64,000 bases of DNA from Haloterrigena sp. KLK7 (GTDB taxonomy: Archaea > Halobacteriota > Halobacteria > Halobacteriales > Natrialbaceae). This document shows, in pieces, positions 8,989 to 17,084 of the stretch (positions within the stretch are counted from its first letter, which is position 1; every line of letters starts with the position of its first letter). Below the pieces are notes generated by a model that saw only the letters and a program-made list of their open reading frames with translations, was not told where the DNA came from and did not search any database. The position numbers were made by a program, and so were the translations under genes. The stretch spans positions 147,847 to 211,846 of the forward strand of contig NZ_CP149790.1 of assembly GCF_037914945.1 (NCBI RefSeq), in the 5' to 3' direction.

Positions 8989-10296
8989 ATGTCATCCATC
9001 GTCATCGACTCCATCCAGACCGACGGTACGACCCTCGAGGCGGACGTTCGAACGTCCGGCGACCTCGAGCGGTTCTTCACTACCGAACCGTTCCGAACCG
9101 AGTACGACGTCCCGATCGCGGACGTCCCCGATGGAGTGCTCGCCGTCCCCGTCCTCGCCCAGGTCTGTCCGGTGGCGTGGGCCAACGGAGCTGACGTCTA
9201 CGTCGACGAGGTCGACGCCGCCTTCGCCGCGGCGTTGCAGGACGTCGAGGCGTCGCTCCGGGAGATGCACGACTTCCTCGAGGGCGGGACCCTCTACGCG
9301 AAGGAGACGATCGACCCCGAGCCCGAGGCCGGCGGCGAGAGCGGCCTGCTCTTCACCGGCGGCGTCGACTCGACGTGTTCGTACGTCCGCCACCGCGATG
9401 AGGAACCGACGCTGATCAGCATCCGCGGCTGGACGATCACTCCCGACTCGGCCGACGACGAGAAGTGGGCCGCCCTCCGCGAGCGCGTCTCGTCGTTCGC
9501 CGACGACCGCGGTCTCGAGACGGCCTTCGTCGAGTCGAACATGCTCTCGTTCCTCGATCATCCCATGCTGCTGGCCCACTACAAGCGCCACGTCGACGGC
9601 GCCTGGTACAGCTCAGTCGGCCACGGGCTCGGCCTGCTCGGGCTCTGCGCTCCGATGGCCTACGCGCGGGGAGTGGAGGACCTCTACGTCGCCGCGACCC
9701 ACTGGGAGGGGATCGACCTCGAGTGGGGGTCCCGTCCCGACATCGACGACCACGTCCGGTGGGCGGGGACGCGGTGTCACCACGACGGCTACGAGCTGAC
9801 GCGTCAGGAGCGGGTCGACGCCATCGCCGACTACGTCCGCGAAGCGGAGCCGGACCTCCAGCTACAGACCTGCAACGACCGCATGGACGGCAACTGCGGC
9901 GAGTGCGAGAAGTGCTACCGGACGGCCGTCGGCCTGCGACTCTCGGGACTCGAGCCGACCGACCACGGCTACCCCTTCGACGACGAGGACTACCGCGAGA
10001 TCCGGACCGCCCTCGAGGAGGGTCGGTGGGTGCTCGGACAGGACGAGAAGTACATGTGGGAAGATATCCGCGAGCGCGCACGCGAGACGGGCCCGTCCTC
10101 ACCGGCCGAGGCGGCCTTCTTCGCGTGGCTCGACGAGGTCGATCTCGACGAACTCGTCTCCGAGTCCGAACCGCCGCTGTCCCATCGGCTCCTCCGTGCC
10201 GGCGCCCGAAACGCCCCGGCCAGCGTCTACAACGCCGTCTATCCCGCCTGGACGACGGCGAAGTCCGGCCTTCGCCGCGTTCGACCCGGCCGATAG
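8989..10296 (+). CDS. PP-loop ATP-pyrophosphatase-like protein with Cys cluster
   Basis: 435 residues from ATG 8989; the frame opens further upstream at 8917 but MSSIVIDSIQ looks like a native start. TGGVDST at residues 123-129 is the ATP-binding PP-loop used by enzymes that adenylate a substrate and replace oxygen with nitrogen or sulfur. CNDRMDGNCGECEKC near residues 293-307 is a probable zinc site similar in style to QueC. In sugar loci PP-loop proteins often act as sugar amidotransferases. Such a role is plausible here, next to GNAT and formyltransferase genes, but it is an inference. Confidence 0.8.
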   Translation: MSSIVIDSIQTDGTTLEADVRTSGDLERFFTTEPFRTEYDVPIADVPDGVLAVPVLAQVCPVAWANGADVYVDEVDAAFAAALQDVEASLREMHDFLEGGTLYAKETIDPEPEAGGESGLLFTGGVDSTCSYVRHRDEEPTLISIRGWTITPDSADDEKWAALRERVSSFADDRGLETAFVESNMLSFLDHPMLLAHYKRHVDGAWYSSVGHGLGLLGLCAPMAYARGVEDLYVAATHWEGIDLEWGSRPDIDDHVRWAGTRCHHDGYELTRQERVDAIADYVREAEPDLQLQTCNDRMDGNCGECEKCYRTAVGLRLSGLEPTDHGYPFDDEDYREIRTALEEGRWVLGQDEKYMWEDIRERARETGPSSPAEAAFFAWLDEVDLDELVSESEPPLSHRLLRAGARNAPASVYNAVYPAWTTAKSGLRRVRPGR

Positions 10297-10433
10297 CGGG
10301 GACGCGGGGACGGACCGATTCGCGAGAGCGCCGTCGCTACCGATCGGATTCGATCACCGGGACACGTCACGGCGGTCGCTGTGGAACCGTATCGACGGCC
10401 GCAGAAACAGCACCCCTACCCCGGTTCGGTGAA

Positions 10434-10763
10434 TTACCGCTGGGGAACGCCGTAATCGATGTGCACGTCGGGGACGCTCGACGATTCCGGCACCGCGTTT
10501 CCGTTCCAGTCGACGACGTGGACGTTGGTCACCTGTCCGTCGAATCGGAACCGCTGGATACCGACGTCGATCGTCCCTTCAGCGACGCTCCCGGAGACGA
10601 TCGTCGCTTCCGCGACGGGATCGGCCGCGTCCATCTCGATCTCACCGTCGACGGTGATCTCGAAACTCGAGGGGACGCCCCGACCGACGATGGTCACGAG
10701 GTTCGGGAGTGGTTCCGCGTCTGTACTGGCAGCTTTGTCCTGTACCGGAGTGTCACGTGCCAT
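10434..10763 (-). CDS. Stand-alone single module of the beta-helix protein family
   Basis: 109 residues. It starts MARDTPVQDKAAS, like the longer paralogs, and then goes directly into one C-terminal module: LVTIVGRGVPSSFEITVDGEI, then GTIDVGIQRFRFDGQVT. This module type matches the LTVVGNGS...GVQRFRFSG module of the 25719 protein. The twin-arginine signal and the whole beta-helix region are missing. The family-type promoter is kept (TATAAGCTTT about 30 bases upstream). It may be an internal-deletion derivative that is still transcribed, or a real one-domain protein. Without a signal it should stay in the cytoplasm. Confidence 0.7.
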   Translation of the reverse strand: MARDTPVQDKAASTDAEPLPNLVTIVGRGVPSSFEITVDGEIEMDAADPVAEATIVSGSVAEGTIDVGIQRFRFDGQVTNVHVVDWNGNAVPESSSVPDVHIDYGVPQR

Positions 10764-11095
10764 ACTTCGTTAACCCGACCTTCACGGTATAAGCTTTCTT
10801 GTCGAATGAACGGTAGCTTTTCGAGAAATACAGCCCGACGGATATCGGTTGGACACCGAATCACCGCGATTTCGTTCAGGATTTCCCGAACGAGCGGTCG
10901 CGGATCGCCGCGGCGTTGGCGTCGACTCGAGTTCGGTCGCCGCGACTGCGTCGTTCGCCGCGACCGCGTAGCGAGACGAGCAGTTCGTCGCTCGAGGCGC
11001 GGCCGTCTCCACGCGGTGCCGGCCGAACGAGGCGTCTGTCGACGCTTTCCGTTGCGCGCGTGCGCTCGCTCAGCGCGGTGGACTCTGGGAACCGG
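10764..11095. other. Intergenic region
   Basis: Apart from the promoter of the 10763 gene at its left end I see nothing that I can support. Confidence 0.45.
10788..10797 (-). promoter_or_regulatory. TATA-like box of the one-module gene
   Basis: AAAGCTTATA read toward the gene, about 30 bases before ATG 10763, the same box and spacing as the full-length paralogs. Confidence 0.55.
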
Positions 11096-12340
11096 TCAGG
11101 ACGTGTCCAGATCGAGCCGCGAGAGCGTCCAATCGTCGACTGCCGTCTCCTCGATCGCGTCGGCGCCGCCGAGGTCGCGAGCGAGCAGCGTCCGCGCGCT
11201 CGGTCGAATCAACGTCGAGAGCGGGAAGCGCGTGTCGGGGTAGAACCGGTACTGGATCGGCGACGGCAGCGTCTCCCCGAAGGCGGTGACGTAGTGGCTG
11301 TCCGGCCGGTCCGCGAGGACCGCCGCCAGCAGGCGATCGATCGCCGTCGCCTCGGCCTCGATCTCCCGCGGCAGGGTATCGACGATTCGCAGGTGTTCGT
11401 CGACGGCCGAGCAGAGCAGCGCGGCGACGGGCGTCTCTCCGTCCCGTACCGCGACGTACGCCGTGTAGGTGCGGGCGGGGTTCGCACACCGCCATCGGTA
11501 GAACTCGGCGGTTCGATTCGTGTGGATCCCCGACGGAATCGATCGCCGGTAGATCGACTCGAGGACGTCCGCGGGCGGCGTCTCGTACCGGACGACGTCG
11601 AACTCCCCGTCGGAGTCGGTGACCAGACGGTCGCCCGCCCGCTGCGAACTCGTGATCACGTCGGCGAGCGCGTCCGCGACGCTCGTCTCGGCGTCGTCGG
11701 ACGGAGCGCGGTCGCCGGGCGGATCGCGGTCCGCGCCCGAGCCGAACTCGCCGTCGACGACCCACTCGTCGCCGCCTACGCTCCGATCGAAGCCGTCGAG
11801 CGCCGGGGCGCCGTCGCTTCCATCGCGATCGTCCTCGTCGTCGGTCAACGCCTTGACGCTCCCGATGGGGTCCTGCGGTCGGTAGTACACCGGGACCGTC
11901 CCGATCTCCCGCCAGCCGTGTTTGAGGTTGCCCGGCTTGGAGTTCTCGTTCGGGAAGTTGAAACAGAGCGCCGGCGGTCGATCGGTGCCGGCGTATCGCT
12001 CGAGGGCGTACTCGTTCATGCGGCTGAACAGCCCCTGGTTCCGGTACTCCGGGTGGACCATCGTATCGCAGGGCTGGAACGCGATCCGCTCGGTCCCATC
12101 GATGCGCAGTTCCTGGGCGAAAAACGCCCGACAGCCGACGAGATCGCCCTCGCTCTCGGCGACGACGATCGGAACGTGGTCGGCGTAGGGATTGTCCTCG
12201 TACTTCCAGCGAAACCAGTCGACGCTTCGGTCGCGGCCGAACACCTGCTCGTACAGCGACAACAGTTCGGTCCGATCGCTGTGTTCGAACGGACGGACCG
12301 TACACGGAGACCGCGTGGACGTCGATGTGGGATTACTCAT
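11096..12340 (-). CDS. GNAT-family N-acetyltransferase
   Basis: 414 residues. The N-terminal part (VRPFEHSDRTELLSLYEQVF, then VVAESEGDLVGCRAFF and CDTMVHPEYRNQGLFSRM) is a clear GNAT fold. HPEYRNQGLF corresponds to the acetyl-CoA pyrophosphate loop (R/Q-x-x-G-x-G/A-like, here RNQGLF). A low-complexity acidic linker is followed by a second GNAT-like half with YRWRCANPARTYTAYVAV. Such double proteins in sugar loci often acylate amino sugars. The substrate is unknown. Its upstream region has only a weak octamer look-alike (CGATAAAG at 12386-12393). Confidence 0.8.
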   Translation of the reverse strand: MSNPTSTSTRSPCTVRPFEHSDRTELLSLYEQVFGRDRSVDWFRWKYEDNPYADHVPIVVAESEGDLVGCRAFFAQELRIDGTERIAFQPCDTMVHPEYRNQGLFSRMNEYALERYAGTDRPPALCFNFPNENSKPGNLKHGWREIGTVPVYYRPQDPIGSVKALTDDEDDRDGSDGAPALDGFDRSVGGDEWVVDGEFGSGADRDPPGDRAPSDDAETSVADALADVITSSQRAGDRLVTDSDGEFDVVRYETPPADVLESIYRRSIPSGIHTNRTAEFYRWRCANPARTYTAYVAVRDGETPVAALLCSAVDEHLRIVDTLPREIEAEATAIDRLLAAVLADRPDSHYVTAFGETLPSPIQYRFYPDTRFPLSTLIRPSARTLLARDLGGADAIEETAVDDWTLSRLDLDTS

Positions 12341-12759
12341 GGACGGAGCGGACTGCAGCGTACTTCAACGATCAGTCGAATCTGACTTTATCGTACCTAT
12401 CAAAAGGGATTGAGCCTGTATACGCCGAACCGCTCCGGTGACGTCCATAGCGGGGATCGATACCGTCCCGCCCTCGAGTGTGTCGTTCGAACTGTATCAG
12501 CCGACGCCACGGAATCACCGTGTCGGTCGTTCTAACCGTACCCTACCCGAATCCGATCCGGTAGTCCGGACTCGGCCGTCCGAACGCTCACAGTCGATGC
12601 GTCGGGTTCGTTGCGCTGACGGGCGGTCCGCGGTCCGTCTACGGCGACCATACTAAAGACGCGTCTCGGAATACGATCGGCCAGCAATGGTAGTCACGAC
12701 AACTGACGGCATCGCGTTCGGCCCGTCGGCACCGACCGACGGCGCCGCCACCGAGCGCC
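12341..12759. other. Divergent promoter region
   Basis: This lies between the leftward GNAT gene and the rightward formyltransferase-like gene. CGATAAAG toward the left gene (12386-12393) and CATACTAA toward the right gene (near 12650) are weak octamer look-alikes. A 26-codon frame from 12687 overlaps the start of the right gene; I do not call it. Confidence 0.4.
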
Positions 12760-13590
12760 ATGAGTGACGACGGCCTCTCGATCGGACTCCTCCTCGCCGA
12801 ACCGGCGATGGAGCGATGGGCCCTCGAGGCCGTCGAGCGGGCCCGTCGGGACGCCGACGCCTCGGTCGATTTCGTGGTCCTGCCCGCCGACGAGGACAGC
12901 GCAGACGCTGACGGTCCGATCGATGCGATGGAGCGATACGTCACGTCCGCGCTCGAGTACGGCGCGTGGACGCCCGTGCTGGGCTGGCACCGGCTGGTGA
13001 ACACGCCGGAGCACTACGAGAAGGTGCCGATCGACGACCTCGAGTGGATCGACGACGCGGAGGTCGTCCGCGCGCGTCCGGAGCCCGCCGACGATTTCGG
13101 ACAGCGGCTTCCGGCCTCGGTCGTCGATCGCATCGAGTCGGCCGGCATCGATCTCCTGTTCCGGCGCGGGTTCGGGATCCTCAAGGGCGACGTGCTGACG
13201 GCGCCGACCCACGGCGTCCTGAGCTACCACCACGGCAACGTCAGGGACTACCGGGGTCGCCCCCCCGGCGTCTGGGAGTACGCGAACGACGAACGGTCGG
13301 CCGGGATCACGCTCCAGCGACTGACGCCGACCCTCGACGGCGGGGAGATCGTCGTCGAGAAGACGGTCGACATCGGCGACTGTCGGACGTGGCAGGCGGT
13401 CGAAGATCGACTGTTCGAGCGCTCGACGGAGATGCTGGCGACCGCCTGTACCCGACTCGAGGACCCGTCGTTCGAGACGACGAAACCGGACGATCTCGGG
13501 CCGCTGTACACGTGTCCGGACGCGCTCGAGACGGTACAGATCGAACTCAAGAATTCCAAAGGGAAGCTGCTGAACAACATTTCCGGCTAG
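12760..13590 (+). CDS. Formyltransferase-family protein
   Basis: 276 residues. GVLSYHHGNVRDYRG followed by PPGVWEYAN and a GITLQRLTPTLDGGEIV segment is the core of the methionyl-tRNA formyltransferase and sugar N-formyltransferase fold. The His and Asn of HHGN and the Asp of VRDYRG are candidates for the usual Asn-His-Asp set. The N-terminus (SIGLLLAEPAMERW) is not the standard folate-binding start. In this locus an N-formylated amino sugar is a likely product; a role in initiator tRNA formylation is unlikely in an archaeon. Confidence 0.75.
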   Translation: MSDDGLSIGLLLAEPAMERWALEAVERARRDADASVDFVVLPADEDSADADGPIDAMERYVTSALEYGAWTPVLGWHRLVNTPEHYEKVPIDDLEWIDDAEVVRARPEPADDFGQRLPASVVDRIESAGIDLLFRRGFGILKGDVLTAPTHGVLSYHHGNVRDYRGRPPGVWEYANDERSAGITLQRLTPTLDGGEIVVEKTVDIGDCRTWQAVEDRLFERSTEMLATACTRLEDPSFETTKPDDLGPLYTCPDALETVQIELKNSKGKLLNNISG

Positions 13591-13856
13591 CGCGGTTCGC
13601 GCTCGCTTCGTTTTCGTTCGCTTCGACGACCGTTTGTTCTGTCCTCGCTCGCTTCGACGATCGTTCGCTCCGTCCTCGTTCGCTCCCCTCTTCTCGGTTC
13701 CGAGCGTTCGCTCACGCTCCGTCGACTCGACGCCCGTCCTCGCGAGGAGACTCTCGTTTCACCGCCCGATCCGGCGACGTGTCGCTCGGTCCGAGTCGGG
13801 GTCCGTATCGCTCGAATCGATCGTCCGCACCGGTGCCGCTTCGGTCGTCGATTCGG

Positions 13857-15470
13857 TCACTCGAGGTAGCCGAGGTCCGCCAGCCGCTTCTCGACCCCCT
13901 CGTCGGCCGTCTCGACCGACCGATCGGCGTCGAGTCGGGGATAGGATCGCGTGCCGGCCGGCTCGACACAGGGGAGCGGTTCGCCGTCCATCCGCTCGTC
14001 GTACGGGACGCCGAGCGTCGACAGGACGGTCGGCGCGACGTCGAAGAGGTGGGCGCTTCCGACGCCGGCGGCGGGGTCGATCGCCTCACCGCGGGCCGCG
14101 ATCGTCCCGTCGCGTTTGTGGTTCCACGGTTCGCTCGGCGGCCCGAACTGCTCGTCGAGCAGGGTCGCCGACAGGAAGTGATCGAAGTCGGCCGGGACGG
14201 TCACGACGTCGACGGCGTCCTCGATCTCGGGGCCGTGAAAGACTTCCTCCCGCGGTCGGACCGCCTCGAAGACGGGCTCGCCGTCGGGGGTCGTCACCGA
14301 GCGCAGTTCGTCGATGAGCCGAGCCCGGACCTCCTCGTATCGCTCGGGCGGGACGACGCCGTCGGGCTCGCGACCCTCGAGGTTGATGCGAACGCCGAGT
14401 TCGATTCGCGAGCGCACGTACGCGGCCGATTCGGGGAAGTCGACCTGCTCTGCGCCCGCGTTGACGAGCCCGTTCGGGACGCGGGCCGCGACGAGGTCGG
14501 CGATCCCGAGCCGCTCGAGGACGCCACCGATCCGCTGGCTCGTGAGCCCGAATCCGGCGGCGGTCGCCATCGCCCGTTCGGCGACGCCGGGGTCGTAGCT
14601 CGTGTCGTCCCGACCTCGCTTGAGGTTCCCGTCGCGAACCGTCGCCCACGTCGGCATGCCGTCTCCGCCGCGCTCGGTCGCGACGAACCCCTCCTCGCGG
14701 AGAAACTCGTTGGCTCGAAACTCCACGCCGTCGTACGGTCCCATCCCGTGGTCGCTGGCGATAATCACGTTCTCCGGATCGTGGGCCTCGATGATCTCCC
14801 GGAGCTCTCGGTCGACCGCGCGGTAGATCGAGCGGATCGCTTCCTCGTCGTTCGGCCGCTCGTGGAAGATCGAGTCCGTCGCCTGGAACTCGACGAACCC
14901 GAACTCGGGGTCGTCTCGGTCGGCCAGGTAGCGAAACGCCTCCCCGCGCATCCGCACGCAGTCGCTGTAGGCCCGCCCCAGATCGTCGACGTCCTCGTCG
15001 GGATAGACGCGGTACTCCCCGATCTCTTCCCGGACCTCCTCGAGTAGCCCGTCGGGATGGCAGTCGGGGTCTTCTGGCGCGGTATAGCCGGGGATCAACG
15101 TGCCGTCGAACTCCCGGGGCGGGTGCGTGACGGGGACGTTGACGACCGCGCTCGTGATTCCGTGGCGGTCGAGCAGTTCCCACAGCGACCGCTCGCGGAC
15201 GTCGGTAGCGTTGACCACGTCCCAGTCGTAGCCCTCGAACCGCAGGAATCCGTAAACGCCGTGTTTACCGGGGTTCATCCCCGTGTACAGCGACGGCCAC
15301 GCGGAGGCCGTCCACGGCGGGATCTGTGACTCGAGCGGGCCGCTCGTCCCGGTCCGGTAGATCGACTCCAGCGTCGGCACCTCGCCGTCGTCGAACAGCG
15401 GCGACAGGACCCGATCGCAGGCCGCGTCGATGCCGACCAACAGCGTTTGGAGTGAGGATCGGTCCTTCAT
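13857..15470 (-). CDS. Alkaline-phosphatase-superfamily phosphodiesterase
   Basis: 537 residues from ATG 15470; an 18-residue longer frame would run over the promoter. VGIDAACDRVL supplies the first metal Asp. PPWTASAWPSLYTGMNPGKHG carries the Thr/Ser nucleophile and HG motif of type I phosphodiesterases, and ASDHGMGPYDG supplies later metal ligands. No membrane anchor is evident, so it probably acts in the cytoplasm on a nucleotide-sugar, lipid-linked or phosphodiester substrate. It is a close paralog of the protein at 58540 and more distant from that at 37620. The next gene upstream is a FemAB-like gene, the same pair as at 57.5-60.2 kb. Confidence 0.85.
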   Translation of the reverse strand: MKDRSSLQTLLVGIDAACDRVLSPLFDDGEVPTLESIYRTGTSGPLESQIPPWTASAWPSLYTGMNPGKHGVYGFLRFEGYDWDVVNATDVRERSLWELLDRHGITSAVVNVPVTHPPREFDGTLIPGYTAPEDPDCHPDGLLEEVREEIGEYRVYPDEDVDDLGRAYSDCVRMRGEAFRYLADRDDPEFGFVEFQATDSIFHERPNDEEAIRSIYRAVDRELREIIEAHDPENVIIASDHGMGPYDGVEFRANEFLREEGFVATERGGDGMPTWATVRDGNLKRGRDDTSYDPGVAERAMATAAGFGLTSQRIGGVLERLGIADLVAARVPNGLVNAGAEQVDFPESAAYVRSRIELGVRINLEGREPDGVVPPERYEEVRARLIDELRSVTTPDGEPVFEAVRPREEVFHGPEIEDAVDVVTVPADFDHFLSATLLDEQFGPPSEPWNHKRDGTIAARGEAIDPAAGVGSAHLFDVAPTVLSTLGVPYDERMDGEPLPCVEPAGTRSYPRLDADRSVETADEGVEKRLADLGYLE

Positions 15471-15496
15471 AGGGCTGGCTCCGTCCCGTTTACCCT

Positions 15497-15504
15497 TCGT
15501 TATG
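15497..15504 (-). promoter_or_regulatory. CATAACAA-type promoter element, variant
   Basis: CATAACGA (followed by AG) read toward the phosphodiesterase gene, 27-34 bases before ATG 15470. One base departs from the consensus. Confidence 0.45.
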
Positions 15505-15689
15505 GAGAAAATTATCGCCGACAATATCTCACTTTCCGAACACGGTTCGGTCGGCTTCGACGCCGAAACCCGAACGGAGCCGACGTCCCGGATACATAGC
15601 TCCGTACCGACGCCAGAATAGGATCTCGTCTCTCACTTCGACTACCTGAACCGGAGTCGGCCGATCCGGACGCCACCGCCCGTCGCGGA

Positions 15690-16700
15690 CTACTTGACGC
15701 TATCGTACAGCGAGGCGATCGTTCGCATTCCCCAGCTCCCGTACTCGAGGCTGTAGTAGGTCCGCAGCTCGGGGTTGAACTTCGCCTTGTACCGGTTGAT
15801 ACGACGGGTCTCGGCGCCGACGAGATCGTACGTCTCGAGTCCGTTCTCGAGGCCGTCCTCCATGATCGCCCAGTCGAGCAGGTCGTTGGTCGGCACGTCG
15901 ACGTCGGCGTCGGTCCGGACGCCGCCCATCCATCGGCCCACGGTGTCGCCGTACTCCAGCGCGAGGATGCCACCGACGAACTCGCCGTCGACGCTCAGCG
16001 TATACGGTTTGACGCGGCCGTTCTCCGACCGGTCGGCGAGATCGAGGACGAACTCGACCGGCACATCGAAGTCGATCCCCTGGGACTCGTACCGGTTCTC
16101 GACCTGCTCGTGGATCCGTCGAATCTCCGCGGGACCGCCGACCTCGATCTCGTAGGCGTCCTCGTCGGCGTTGCGGATGTTGCTCCGCGCGTCGCTGCTG
16201 AACGTCATCAGCAGCTCTTCCTCGTCGGGCGTGAGATCGACGCCGTAGGTGTACTCCGGCGTCGCGTCGAACTCCTGCCACTTGAACGGCCGCGAGTCCT
16301 CGAGGGCCGGCGACGTGCGGACGTGGCCGTACTTGGGATCCAGTTCGGACTCGATCCACTCGAAGCACCCGTCCATGAAACGCTGTCGACGCCGCTCGCG
16401 CTTCCGTTGTTTCAGCTTGCCCATGTTCAGGAAGGCCGGACCGAGATAGGGGACCCGGAGGCTCGGCGGCGGCGAGAACGCCGTCGTCACGAACTGCTTG
16501 TCGATCTCGAAGACCGGGAAGAGCCCGACCGGCTCCTGTCCCTTGAACCCGATCAGCGGGTGTACCGCCGCGTCCGAGTGCTCGGCCTGGACCCGCAGCG
16601 CCTCGAGCTCGTGACACAGGGTCCCCTGGGGAGACTGGTCGACGTAGCCGTTCCACCGCTCGAGGTCGTCGTCCGTCGCGATACGGACGTCGATGCTCAT
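15690..16700 (-). CDS. FemAB-like (double GNAT) transferase
   Basis: 336 residues from ATG 16700, chosen because MSIDVRIAT aligns with the MSIEVTTLD start of its paralog at 57527; the frame extends to 16775. Shared landmarks are FKGQEPVGLFPVFE, PYLGPAFLNMGKLKQRK, FSSDARSNIRNADEDAY and NRYKAKFNPEL. This is the double-GNAT fold of FemAB and lipid-linked aminoacyl transferases. Archaea have no peptidoglycan, so a glycan or glycolipid acceptor is inferred. The paralog at 57527 has the same length. A weak octamer variant, CTTACAAA, is at 16782-16789. Confidence 0.8.
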   Translation of the reverse strand: MSIDVRIATDDDLERWNGYVDQSPQGTLCHELEALRVQAEHSDAAVHPLIGFKGQEPVGLFPVFEIDKQFVTTAFSPPPSLRVPYLGPAFLNMGKLKQRKRERRRQRFMDGCFEWIESELDPKYGHVRTSPALEDSRPFKWQEFDATPEYTYGVDLTPDEEELLMTFSSDARSNIRNADEDAYEIEVGGPAEIRRIHEQVENRYESQGIDFDVPVEFVLDLADRSENGRVKPYTLSVDGEFVGGILALEYGDTVGRWMGGVRTDADVDVPTNDLLDWAIMEDGLENGLETYDLVGAETRRINRYKAKFNPELRTYYSLEYGSWGMRTIASLYDSVK

Positions 16701-16781
16701 GGGTTCGACCCTCCGGTTCCGGTCGCCGGACTCGATTCGCTGGGTACGCGTCTCATGAGCGATGACTCTCTTCATGGCTAC

Positions 16782-16789
16782 TTTGTAAG
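16782..16789 (-). promoter_or_regulatory. Possible weak CATAACAA-type element
   Basis: CTTACAAA toward the FemAB-like gene, 82 bases before ATG 16700. It matches the octamer at only part of its positions. Confidence 0.25.
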
Positions 16790-17037
16790 CATCCTATTAC
16801 GGTCTCTCCGGCCCGCAGTTCGCCCGTCCTATCCGTTCTCGAGACGAGTGAGTTCCGCGGTCGTCGGTTCCGTCGATACGCGCCCGTCCGCCGCTCGACC
16901 GGTAATCGACTCGGAGATCCCAACCGCCCGGACCGAGGCGTCGTGGGCGGTCATCGTCCGGTCCGCGGCGACCGCTCGCTGCGCCCCGTTCGGTCGGGAC
17001 GATTCGTTCCGCATTCCCTGACTCTCGTTATCTGACC

Positions 17038-17045
17038 AATAACAA
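17038..17045 (+). promoter_or_regulatory. CATAACAA-type promoter element
   Basis: AATAACAA, 40-47 bases before the ATG of the DUF1616 gene at 17085. Confidence 0.5.
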
Positions 17046-17084
17046 TGGCTGGATCAACCGAGTCACCGATAAGCAGGAAGTACA

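Larger units (their letters stand above)
16701..17084. other. Divergent promoter region
   Basis: This lies between the leftward FemAB-like gene and the rightward DUF1616 gene. It holds the octamer at 17038-17045. A 61-codon minus-strand frame (16829-17014) has no supporting features. Confidence 0.5.

Noticed and set aside
12687..12767. 26-codon frame overlapping the start of the formyltransferase-like gene
   Set aside because: Too short to support, with no clear promoter or conserved feature.
13591..13856. Repeated CGCTCGCTTCG wording after the formyltransferase-like gene
   Set aside because: It is low-complexity sequence with irregular spacing and I could not define a unit.
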